Source of the DNA: Tyto alba
Lineage: Eukaryota > Chordata > Aves > Strigiformes > Tytonidae
Assembly (NCBI RefSeq): GCF_018691265.1
Contig: NW_024881322.1
Span: forward strand, 1,860,001-1,924,000
Length of the DNA: 64,000 nucleotides
Reading direction: 5' to 3'
Shown: in pieces, positions 49,724 through 61,468 of the stretch
How positions within the stretch are numbered: the stretch's first letter is position 1
How the letters are laid out: each line of letters starts with the position of its first letter
The notes under the pieces: generated by a model
Database searches by the model: none
Told to the model about the DNA's origin: nothing
Seen by the model: the letters and a program-made list of their open reading frames with translations, nothing else
Program-made: the position numbers and the translations under genes

Positions 49724-52700
49724 ATATACCCATGGCTCACGAGGATACAAATGTACTTTTAGTCTATTTCAGCAAGGAGTGATTGAGGACAAATAGATAC
49801 CCTGTTCTGGGATATAGCCAGTATTTCTTAGTAGTAAATTCATAATGCTGCTGAAAGGAAGAAGCTCCCTGTGGTTGCAAGATCCCTATAACAAAGAATT
49901 TTGAAGGAGAAGACACGGATAAGGTAATAGTTCCCTATAGAGTAAATATAAAATTATTTTATTTGGAAGTTAGAAGCACTCTTAAGTAAGAATTCCTTTT
50001 CCCAAATTCACATCTGCTTAGCTTGCTAAATAGCTTATTGCTACTTCTAATGAGTTAGAGTTTCATTGTGATTTTTATCAGGCTTTAATTTTTGGTTCAA
50101 ACTATGTCAGTGGAAACAACAGCAGATGCAGTTCTTGTTGGGTAACAGCATAGACCATTTATACCTTGAAATGTCTCATTTATCAGTGAAATTAAGTACT
50201 TAAAGAACTATATAACTTAGATTAGTTTGCGACATATTTGGGCAACAGAGTTTTGCCTCATTGCTCATAGTCAGAAAAGCTGTTTTTCAGAATGTGTAAC
50301 TGTGGAATTATTGCCCTGTTAATAAATTGCAGCAGAATGAGCTAAGTACTATAATTATTGCTAAATGGTGAAAAGAAACAGTCTTTTTTTCACAGTTGAT
50401 GTCCAGCCACTAACTCTTTTATGAAATTATATTACTGGAGATCATATTTCAGCTTTTTGAAATTGTGAGTCTTATGGATATTTAATGACATCTCACAAAA
50501 TGATACAATCTTTTTAAAGAAAAGGTGTGCTAAGATGTTCTGTTAAAAGAGTTGTTGTGGGTATGTAAGATACATGGAAGTCTTCTGTTTATTGCTGAGG
50601 ATTGTCTCATCAGAAATTATTTGTATACAACTAATACACAATACATGTGAAATATTTAATCATTTCTCTAGGAGGATAAAAAGGTTTATTTCTGATATAG
50701 CAACAGGCAAGTCAGATGTGTACTGCAGGCCCAAGAAAAAGGCTTGTATGCTAATGCTTTTTTCTCCCAGCTGTATCATTTGTTTGATTGGTTGGTTGGG
50801 TTTCTGGGTTTGTTTTTGTTTTTTTTTTAATATCCTCAGATAATCACAATGCAATGGTACAACTATTAGTACAGTGAGTATATATAAATAGTATAAGGAA
50901 AAAAAAAATCCAAGACATCTGTTATTGTCATATCACATTTTACTTCCAATAATTTCAAGATAATGTAAATTACAAAGCAAGTAAACCCCTAATTTTTAGC
51001 AGCCATATCTTTTGTTTTTCAATCTAAGTAACTTTGTCAGTTTGGCACTGGAAGCAGTGGCAGAACACCGGGGTGGCTTGCTAGTCTGCTGGCCCACCTT
51101 ATTGTACTAATAAGCACTGTAATGAAAGATTACAACACTTACTTTGTCTCAGATTGTTTGTTTAGTTGAGAAAGTTCTGTAGGACCAGCTTCAGTTTAAA
51201 ACCAGTTGAACCAACTTCACATATAACTAATTTGCATGATTTGGATCTTCCATAGTAGAGGGCCAGGTTCTGTGCTATTCCTGTCACAGATTGTTTTATG
51301 CAGCATCTTAGGTGATCAGTTAATTTGTTTATAAACCGTGTGGAGTGAAAATACCCCACTCAGTAAGAGCTATGAAATTACAGAGTTTTTAATTTAATTC
51401 TGTTGAAAAATTGAGGTTGAAACGGTCATGCTATAGTTCCCAGCCAAACTCATCTTCATATAAGCTGCAGATCATTTGGAAAGGATGGGAATGCAGAGGG
51501 AGGGGCAGGATTGAGGGAAGAGAAGCTGGACTTGCTTTGCTTTTATGTTGGCTAGAGATTTAGTTCTGTATCTTCCATATGTAGAAGGTGAAATAAGTGA
51601 AATTTAGGAAACCTGAACTTCATCTGTATTGTTAATTATAAAAGCATTTTACAAATAAACAATAGTCATAGAAGTAATTTCAGTGTCAGTGAGAGGTTTT
51701 CTTTCCCCCTGTTTTGACAAGAGGAAGTATTCATAAGTTGTTTTGTCATAGTGCAGTTCCAGCTGTTTATGTGTAAACCTTTTCAATCTCTTGTATAATT
51801 TTCTTTGGTCAGTTTTGTTTTTGCCAGATATGCCTGTGCTTTCCAGGGAAATAGCTGACAGGCAGAAACAGAAAATTAAAACAGCTGCTTGACCAAACTC
51901 CATTCTCAAATAGGCTAAAAATGACTTAAAACCTCTAGACTTCACAACCAGTTTTAGAGCATGTATTTTTGAGGTCAGAAACCTTTTTAGATAAACCTTT
52001 GAAGTTACTCTGAATTACAGTATGTAAAAGTGTAGGAAAATAAGACTAAGTGAAATAACCCTGCAGTGTAATACTACCAATATACTAGAGGCTAAATAGC
52101 AACTATTTGGTTTATTTTGCTGGTTTCTCGTCTGGCATTCCAAACAGGCTAGCTGTGGTCCAGTTTGAAAAGCCCTTGAAAATATTGTATGGAATTTTGT
52201 GTAAGCCCATCCACAGGTGGTATTTAATAATATATGGACTGCAGTCAATCAGACACAAAGAAAATTAAGTCAGGTCTCCCAAAAGAAAACAAGACAAAAC
52301 ATCCCACAGTAATTAAAAGCAGATTTCAAAACCCCTTCCCCTTGTGCTTTTCAGATTTCTTGCTGAGCATGCTCAGTAATAACATTGAAAGTGGTTAATA
52401 GTATCAAGTTTTAGGATATATAATTTTTGTGTACAGCTGGGTTTCTTAGCTACATCTTTGAGGGACACAGTTTCACAAATATTCTTAATCCTCTGAAACA
52501 GCCTGAGTATAGGCTGCAATAAATGCAAAAAGCTGAACTTTTGACATTTCATGTATTTTTAAAATATTTCTCCCTGTTAATCTGTATGTAAGTTTTCTTC
52601 TAAAAGAGGAATTTTTATCAATAAGGAAGAAATAAATCATACATAAAATAACCGCTTGCTATTCTAATAGCTGATTTTCACATAAACAGCAAGAAGCTGC

Positions 52701-55700
52701 TGTAAATTAAATGTTTCCTGCTGATCTACTTCCTTTTAAAACACAGTAGGAGGGGCATTAGTTAACGTTAAGGCAAACACGGTTATCTACTGACTACATT
52801 GTATTAAAAATAGCTAACAGCAATAATTCTTTGGCTTATTCTGTCATTGCAGGTATCTTATGAAATTAGTTCATGTAAACATGTTGGACACCAGTAATCA
52901 CTTAATGATTTCCTGTATGCCAGTGTGATCCTTGGTCATAAAAGTAATTTCTAGTAGTGAAGAAACATATTAACCACATTTAGTATGATCAGTTTAAACT
53001 TATTTTCAGTGGGCACAATGACAAAATATTTGTGGTAAACATGAAATGAACCCTATTTTTTTTTTTTTTACATAAATACCTATATATAAATAATGTATTT
53101 TTCTCTTATACTTGTTTTATACCCATGTATAGAAGTATGTAAGATGGCCATGTATGGTCCATTGTCCCCAGAATCCTGTTGTCTCCAGACAGAGCTTCCA
53201 CAGCTAGCCTAACATTGTATCTAAGAGAAAGATGAGGAAAAAACAACCAAACAAAAAATCTGTAGCCCTTTCCAGAGAGTTCAACATCAGGAACCTTACT
53301 TTCTCATGTGGTGTTTCGTAATCATTCTTCCACAGTGTTTTGCCTGAAAAGATGAAGATGTCTGTTTTGATTTGTGTGTATAAACAAAAATTATTATTCA
53401 TTTATTTCAAATAAGTGAAAACTCTGGGATAAGTTAAGTCCTAACCTAAAGCAAAAATAGTTAATCTGTGCTCACATCAGTATAATGAGAGCTAATTCTT
53501 TTTTGCTAGTTCTATATGTTTTGACAATGTGAAACCCATTTTTTATGGTTAAAGTCATCATTTTTCTTACAAATAGTGTCCTACTGTACCACTATTTAAA
53601 ATGATCAAATAATAGAAATAATATTGCATAAAATAATACTGTATATGCTAGCTAAATTTTGCTTTTTAGGAGACAGCAATTATTTTAGAAGATCTGGAAC
53701 TAATTCTGAGGCATGTTGCAGAGTTGTTTTAAAACAGCTTGTGGGTCATGTAGAGAGAGAAAGAAGAGATACAAGTAAAAAAGGTACAAAGTATACATAT
53801 TTTTCTTATAACTGATGACTAGAGGAATTTTTGCATTTTGGAAGTATATTTATTTATAATTTTAAAATGCAAATTTAAAATTCCTTTGCAATTAATAAAA
53901 ACTATTTCTAAAACCAAGGTGGTTTTTTTGCACTTACTGTATCAAGAAGAGTCAGCTATGGAAACTTGTTTTCACATTGTATTGATGTTCCTGCTGCTCT
54001 TCTCAGGCAAGGTAGGATGCACAGGTTGGGATGCTAGTGGTTTTGTTTTCTGTAAGCCTTCATGTGGGCCATGATATTCTTGATGAAGGTCTCAGGTGTA
54101 CTTCTAAGCTCAGACCTTTAGAAAAAAAGTTGGAGCTGCTCCCTTCTGCCTCATTCTGTGTCCAAAAATTACACTCAAGATCTGCCTTTTTAAGTTTCAA
54201 CTGGATTCAATACAAACTCTGTCTTGTGAATAGGAGAATAATATAAAGAACTGCAGAGAATGATGATAACTTGAGTAGTCTTACTATATGGTGGTATGCG
54301 CAAATTCTGAAGTGTAATATTTACATGAGACTGACAGTCACAGCAAACTTGTTTGGTTACACAGACCTAGTGTTCCAATGGTAGTTACAAACTTAAGAAA
54401 GAGTAGCACACACTTGAATTTGTAATAGAAATAGAACATTTGAAATGGAAAAGATAATGCCTGAGTAGGTCCCCACCTTGTGTGTATGCTTCAGCCCTTT
54501 GATTGCCACAGAAATTTGCTATCAAATGTTGGGACTCTGTGGGGATGTATATTTGGCTGCCTTTTTTATGCAATTAATTTCTAATTGGTTTTGAAGAAAG
54601 AAATTTTCATAACTCATGAAGATGTCTCAGCCTATTGCAGCATATTTTAAAACACAGCATTATATCTCAGTATTTGTTATTATTTGTTATTCCACATGTT
54701 TTCCTTTATTTGAAAAAGAATTATTTTGGAAATATTCAAATGGCAAATGAACTTTCTTCAGAAAAATGGTGCTTGTAACTTGGGACGCTTTTTAGAGTCT
54801 GTTATGCTCTGTGTCTTTCACAACCCTTGAAACATTAGTGGTCTGCATTGTCTTTGGACTTGAGAGTACGTTTTCTTTTGCTGTTCCCTCCTGGGAGCAG
54901 TATCCCAGGGAACCCCAGGGTTTGTTATATCTTATGCTACACTGTGTGGTTTCCACTACAGCATTTTTTATAGGGAGGCCTTGTCAGAGAAATGCTTTTG
55001 ACATACTTGAGCTCTCTCAGCTCTCTTGTGTTTCTTGTCTTTATTTTCTCATCATGGTTTTTAGGTCAGACACAGTAAGGCTATGTTTATACAATCTAAA
55101 TGTATTAGCATTGAAACGCATCCTCATGCACACTGTTTGTAGAGCCTCTTGGGCATGTTTTGGAAGTAACTTGTTTCACTTGTGTTCTAGGGGCCATTTT
55201 TGAATTAAAGTATACTATGGTGTGAAAGGGATAGGCGCTTCCTGCCCCCCCTTCCCCCGGAAAGGGGTCAGGAATTCATGTGCTTTTTTTTTTCTACAGA
55301 TCTACATCTACTTAAAAAGCAACTGGGGAGGGCTGTACAGTGTTTACGTATTCTGCATGATCTGAAAGCTTTGTTGATTCTTCTGACAGGGTGGTTTTGT
55401 ATTTATGTGCAGAGGGAGATCAGATTGAAATTAATACCATTTATAAGGCAATAGGTTATATGCTTTGCTTTACGAGAAACATTAGACTTGTGTGTTGTCT
55501 ATAAGTGCAGTGTACTTTAAGAACAACCATATTGGCCTAAGGTATTTCTTCAACTGAAATTTATTATAAATATTTTCCAAAATGCGCAAAGCCAAAAGTT
55601 ATTTTTTGAGACATCAAATAGCGTGTATTTGACTAAGTTCAATGCAAGGAGCATATTTTCATGTATACTTCATATATTTCAATGTAGTTGAAATCCGTTG

Positions 55701-56757
55701 TCGTGAAGGTGTTTGACCCAACACATCATTCAGCATATGGGGATGGAACTCAGAAAAGAAAACCCAGAATTGATTGTCTTTTAGGCTTTACCTTTGTATA
55801 CATTAGGTAGAGAGTTTAAGTTAGGATTCTGAATTTGTGACAGAGGAAAACTGTAACAGTGATTGAGTTGTAATTAACTAAAGTTATGGTAGTGGTGTTT
55901 TCCATCTTAGTATGGAAGACATTTTTTTGTTCTTTCATTACTTCTCAGTAGAAATAAACTGTCTCCAACTGTTAGAAGCAAAATGGGAAAAAATACTAAC
56001 TTGGTTATTTACTGCTTACATTATCTCCTGTGAAAAAGTTGGTTACTTTCAGTGTTTCCTGAAAGGCCTTCTAACAATTAGAAACTTTTCATCAAATTAT
56101 CTTTGTCTTTTGGATGATTTTGCTATGGTGTTACATTCTTTAGAACATAATCTCCCAATTATTTTCTCTCTCAGCTTTTTGAAACAATTCTGGCAAGAAA
56201 AATTATGCTGTAATTTGTTATTCAGAGATTCAAATATCAGACTTTGATCATATTTCTTGAAAGTGAGCATGTATATGCAAAACATTAGGGATAAATTTTC
56301 TAAAATTTGTTTAGAAAATTGACCTCTTTCCATAAACCCTTTTAAGGAAAATAGGAGCAGCAGTTCCAGAAGGGACTGTACTCTTATACTTGGTACCCAC
56401 TTGACCACAGTCCTAATATAATCTTCAAATGAAAAATGATCCCTATAATTATCAATATAGCTTAGTGACCCTCATGAAGCACAGAATGCTGTTCACTATC
56501 ATCAGTGTGCTGCATTCACAGGGTGTTACCTCTCTTATTTCTATGCAGTTTTCAATCTTCCATTCAATAATATTTTATTTCACCATCTTCTTGCTGCAGT
56601 TCTGCAGTATCAGATCTTTTTAACTACAAATGCTTTGAAAGGCTTTTATATTTCAGGACACATCTGAGATGCAGGTATATCTGGGCAAAAACTTTGTCCT
56701 TCTGTACAATTGCATTGTTTTTTCCTTTCCTAGTGGCAAAATTAGTCCATCGTGATA
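49724..56757. other. 7 kb non-coding interval
   Basis: AT-rich sequence. It contains the longest unexplained plus-strand frame in the right half (54811-55203, 130 codons), for which I recognise no domain. A 111-codon frame at 55912-56247 is likewise unassigned. No interspersed repeat, RNA gene or splice-framed exon was recognised. Confidence 0.55.
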
Positions 56758-57363
56758 GGATTGTCACAGAATCAGCAGAACAGTTGAGGTTGGAAGGGAC
56801 TCTGAAGGTCGTCTTGTCCACCCCCCCTGCTCAAGCAGGACCACCCAGAGCTGGTTGCCCAGCACCGTGTCCAGACAGCTTTTGAGTATCTTCAAGGATG
56901 GAGACTCCACAGCTGCCCCGGGCAGCCTGTGCCAGTGCTGTCACCCTCACAGTGAAAAAGTGTTTCCTGATGTTCGGAGGGAACCTCCTGCATTTCAGTG
57001 TGTGCCCACTGCCCCCCCGGGCCTGTCACTGGCCACCACCTGCCTCCATCCTCTTTGCACCCTCCTTCCAGGTATTTGCATACATCGGTGAGATCCCCCC
57101 GCCAAGCCTCCTCTTTTGTAGGCTGAACAGTCTCAGCCTTTCCTCAGAGGAGAGATGCTGCAGTCCCTGAATAGTTTTCATGGCCCCAGCATGCCCACGC
57201 GTCTCTCGGGCTGGGGGGCCCAGCACTGCGGCTGCGGCCTCACCAGTGCCGGGCAGAGGGGAAGGGCCACTTCCCTCATCCTGCTGGCAGTGCTTTGCTT
57301 AATGCAGCCCAGGACACCACTAGCTGCCTTGGTGATGAGGGCACGGTGCTGGCTCATTATCAC
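56758..57363 (-). mobile_element. CR1 LINE, 5'-truncated, reverse orientation
   Basis: The left edge TCACAGAATCAGCAGAACAG with GTTGGAAGGGACTCTGAAGG is the reversed CR1 3' end. The body contains the reversed 3' UTR (AAGTGTTTCCTGATGTTCGG, GTATTTGCATACATCGGTGA). On the minus strand, the C-terminal reverse-transcriptase residues ITKAASGVLGCIKQSTASRM and LPLCPALVRP are visible at about 57250-57345. GC-rich compared with its surroundings, as usual for CR1. Frameshifts and 5' truncation make it inactive. Confidence 0.93.
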
Positions 57364-57559
57364 TAACGGCAGAACATTCTGAAGGCCGAGAGGAGCTGGA
57401 TGCTGCTTCCTACCGCAGTTCTCTTCAGCAGCATATGCTATGTATATGCAGCTGCTTTTTTACTCTGTTTTCTCAGCATCATCTTCAGAACCGTGATGCC
57501 TCAACTTTGAAGAGTGCTCTGCAATCTGGTGATGGGAAAGATACTGCAGAGCCATCCAG

Positions 57560-57835
57560 TCATATATAATATATGATTATGTTGTACATATAGAAAATTA
57601 TATAGCCATTCTATATGGAGATAAATATTTTCATAATTTTTATATTTTATAGGATTTATATAATTTTTAGATATTATACATAAGCTATATATATTATATA
57701 CAGATTATATGGTATAGATAATTAGATATAATTTATATATCAAATAGCTATTTAATAACTTTTCTATAATTTATATATATAAAAATATACACCTTTATAT
57801 ATTTTTTATATATGTATAAACAGATATAATTAGCC
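57560..57835. repeat. AT-rich low-complexity block
   Basis: Nearly all A and T with many TATATA palindromic pieces, about 275 bases. No coding content. Confidence 0.9.
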
Positions 57836-58470
57836 ATGCTTTAAAAAACAGCTGCTTTGTACAGTGCAGAATAGCATTTTAGCCCTTCATGAGATACTTT
57901 TCACACGATTCTTGGTAAATGTTGGGGGTTTTTTTGCATATAATTTTTCATATGCTAAGATGGTGCCAAAATAATGAAAAAAATGAATAAAAGTGGAATT
58001 AAGAAAGAAGCAGAAAGAGACAGGTAAAATATTAGTATTAAATGTGAAAGCTTTCACTTCACTATTCTACAGGATAACTGGTCATCACCCACACATGAAT
58101 TTTTCAATGAAAAGCCTTTTAAAATTATTTTATGCTGTTTTTGAAATAATTAAAAATAATTATTTTTGAGGCTTTTAAAAAATAGAAGTATCACTTAGGT
58201 GATTCTCAAAACATTTCTGTTTCTGATATCTGTGCTTTTTAAAGTTTCAGATAATTACTTATTAATTTAAGTAATACATCGTCTCATTTAGGCCAGTTAC
58301 CTTGTAGTAATTTTTATGGCCTCAAGCAAACATACGTTATCTTTGAAAATACTTCTTCTTTGCTACATTTTGCTTGTGACTAAAAGACAAAAGAACTGTA
58401 GGAGCAATGCAGTAACATAAAATGTAAAAGTGAAACTCTAAAATCTATACATTATTTAAAGTAAAAAAAA

Positions 58471-58485
58471 ATATATATATATATT
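58471..58485. repeat. (AT)n run
   Basis: An AT dinucleotide run of about 15 bases behind an A run. Confidence 0.9.
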
Positions 58486-58544
58486 TGAAAAGTGTCTAGC
58501 ACTGTTTCTGGCTTTTAAAAGGATTTGAGAATTATTACAGGTAT

Positions 58545-58900
58545 CACAGTCTGGCAAACTTCTCTTCAGTACTAGAAAAACTGATGGAGTATAATGAAGG
58601 ACAAAGTAATTAAATGCTTGGATAAATATATGCTGATAAAATCAAACCAGCCTGTTTGCCACAAGAGTAAATCATGCATTCTTGACCTGCTAAATTCTTT
58701 GAGTCAACAGTACAGTGTATAAAGGGCATCTTGAGGAAGTAATTTACTTTGATTTTTTTTTCAAAAGGATTTCTGATAAAATCTCTCACAAGAAACTAGT
58801 AAGAAAAATAAAGTAGCCATGAGGTAAGGCCAAAATTCTGAGAAGGATTAAAAGTGAGTAAGCCAAAATAAACAAGGTTTTAATAGCTCCTTCACAGACT
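58545..58900 (+). mobile_element. ancient CR1/L3-like LINE fragment (reverse-transcriptase domain)
   Basis: Collinear plus-strand blocks of the old CR1/L3 reverse-transcriptase region are visible: GAAAAACTGATGGAGTATAA, GATAAAATCAAACCAGCCTG, CAAGAGTAAATCATGCATTC, TTGACCTGCTAAATTCTTTG, and TTACTTTGATTTTTTTTTCA followed by AAAGGATTTCTGATAAAATC. Translated, the last block keeps the feature of a Phe-rich strand followed by a serine-aspartate-lysine stretch. Stops throughout. Confidence 0.7.
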
Positions 58901-60654
58901 AGGGAGGAATTCTTATCAGGCAATGTGAAAGGAAAAAATAAGGCTTTATGGTTTTACCCAATAGCGAATAGTTTACCCTGTTTTAGTAATTATGCTACCT
59001 AGATTGGTGCTTTCCAGGAACTCTCTCTCATGATTGCCTTTTCATCACAGTTTGCTATGGTAGGCCCACTGATGTGTTTTAGGTACCATCTGATTTTTAA
59101 TCACACTCTTTTCTAATACTGTAGCTTCAAATCATCAAATTGACATTGCTGCAGTCCAGTCCTTCTGACTTTGGTGCTTTGTTTTTGTCAGAGTCACTTG
59201 ATGCAGCTCCAGTATGTGTGTGGGTGTTTAGTAAATTAGATCAGGAAACCAATCTGGGTCAGAATTAATCCCATATCCCCTCCAGCAAAGAGTTAGTGTT
59301 TTGCCAGGTTACTTTGCTGATGCAGTTCACCATGTAACCACATAAATACCTCCGATGACATAAGAGAGGGAATAGAGCAAGGGCAGGAATACTGGCTGCA
59401 GGGGATTCCTTCTTTTGATGACAGTTCCTGTTTATGCTTGCTTCATGTCATTTTTGAAGCTGTGGCTAAATCCGAGTAGAACAGGTAGTGAAATCAATTA
59501 TACCCAGTTCAAACTTGAACTCTAATAATTGCTAGCACAGATGCAAATGCAAGTGGTGAGAGATTTGGAATAATTGCAATGGTGAGAGATATCCTAAAAG
59601 GGCCGTAATAAAGTACGATACATCTTGATTTTCAACAAGCATCTATATTGGGATCCATTTCACTTCAGTGAAGCTTAACAAACAGTCAGATTGGTGATCA
59701 TTAAAAGAAATACTAAAAATTATTTGAGTTAACAGAGTTTTGTCTGCATGATGATAAGAAAGACTTAAAAATGTAACCGGACTTTATAGAATGCTTGAAA
59801 GTTTACAAAACAAAATATAAGCATGCATGTTGTACTGTATTCAACATGTATATTAATATAACATTTCACGTGTATTAAAAGAAAATCAATCTTCAGTCTT
59901 TTTTTCAACTGGTTCGTAGTAATAGAGACAGGAAAAGCTGATTAGATGAAATGCTAGTCTGAGAGTTGTATGTCACACAGATCTCTCAACAGAGCCATAA
60001 ATCTTTCACCATTCAAGTAAATAAGTGAATAAATAGCTCAACTAAGTTATTTAAATTTTTGCCAGAATAAGTCTAGGGGTGAGAAAGACGTAACAGAAAT
60101 TTTCCTCATTTTTTGGTACCTTGATTGCATGTGAACATTTTGGCCAAAGGAAAGTAGTAATGGATATTGGAGAGAAGTAATCTCTGAGTGTTTTTTTCAG
60201 TGTTCAGGTACTTGTAGCAGGTGATTAAGAGCCAAAGCATTATGAGCAGTATGGGTGTAGTACCCTTTCTGGCTACCTTGCAAGGTGACATACAGCACAT
60301 CACCTTGTGGCCCTCAGTGTTGGAGAGAAGTAGCATGCACAGAAGTCTAGGTTAGAGTTAGTAGTTTGATTGTGGCTGGATAGGGCACACTTCTGTGAAA
60401 GGTCTCTAGCTACACCAACAATCAGTGACCCTTCTACTTAAATTTAGTAAAACCTGAGTTTGTGAACTTTCTGAGGATAAGGTAGGAGTGTTTTTCTGTT
60501 GATGGAAGATCAGAGGGGTGCCAGTTCCTCAGAACCCAGTATGGTCCCTAGGCAATCGGCGCTACCATTTATTCCAATCAATCTTTAGAGAAACAGATTT
60601 CTTCAGGTTGCATGTTGCAAATATACCTTGAGAATGCAAGGAAGGAAGCCACAC
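58901..60654. other. non-coding interval between two old LINE fragments
   Basis: AT-rich sequence with no recognised element. The CR1 blocks on either side should be only about 400 bases apart in an intact copy, so they are separate insertions or one copy interrupted by about 1.3 kb. Confidence 0.5.
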
Positions 60655-60850
60655 AATCTCTTAAACGTGTCTTATTTAACACTATTAATAATAATCTGAA
60701 AGATGGGGGTCTTAGAAAAGAAGATATCAAGTTTCACAGATGATGTTAAATTAGGAGGTGTTGCAAATATTAGTGAACATAGATAATACAGAAGAGAGAA
60801 AGGAGGTTACAAATACAGGAAGGAAGTATATAAAACAAAAAAAAGGTTTT
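60655..60850 (+). mobile_element. ancient CR1/L3-like LINE fragment
   Basis: The blocks TCTTATTTAACACTATTAAT, AATAATCTGAAAGATGGGGG, AAGTTTCACAGATGATGTTA, and AATTAGGAGGTGTTGCAAAT match the CR1 reverse-transcriptase region around the NDL-D and KFADD-KLGG motifs on the plus strand. Heavily mutated. Confidence 0.6.
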
Positions 60851-61415
60851 TATTAGAAAATTCAAAGCTAACTATATAGAGAAAAATAATATGAAAGAAG
60901 TTCAGTGTTAGAAATATGGAAAGTAGGAACACTAAAGAAGCTACAGGGACAATAATTGCACGGCAAATCGTATATGAATGTGAACTGGAACATGGAAGAA
61001 AACAAGCAATTTGATTTGGGAGGAAAACTCCCTTCTCCAGCTCTCTGATCTGCAGAGCGCATAAATAAACTATATCATCTTTCAGGATAATGCATCTTGT
61101 TCTCTCAAGTTTACCTTGCCAATTTTGTGAGCTAGTTCCAAGAGAGGATATATCACCAGAATGCAGCATTTTTATTGTGCACCAAGTTAATGCACAATGT
61201 AAGCTACGTTGCTGTAAGCAGAGAAATTATAATCCCTCACTGTATCTTTGAGGCCAGAGGCAGATGCAGTACCATTGTTAATGAAAATGGGACGCAGCCT
61301 CCCCCTCTGCCATTGTTTCAGGTCATTCCCTGTAGACTGGGTCATGCAAGGAGGCATGCTGCCAACTTAAGAGCTGCAAAGCATATTTTTGCACTTATAT
61401 TTTCTGGTGCTGCAC

Positions 61416-61468
61416 AGCACTGCAGTTTCTTTCCAGCACTGGAGGAGCAAGAAAGAAACTGCAGTGCT
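61416..61468. repeat. perfect 18-bp hairpin with 17-base loop
   Basis: AGCACTGCAGTTTCTTTC (61416-61433) and GAAAGAAACTGCAGTGCT (61451-61468) are exact reverse complements separated by 17 bases. The arms are not simple-sequence. Possible explanations are a MITE-like remnant, a microRNA-like precursor or a regulatory cruciform. The sequence alone shows only the structure. Confidence 0.85.

Noticed and set aside
57026..57382. ORFs over the GC-rich segment near 57.2 kb and a possible CpG island
   Set aside because: The GC-rich segment is the body of a reverse-oriented CR1 element.
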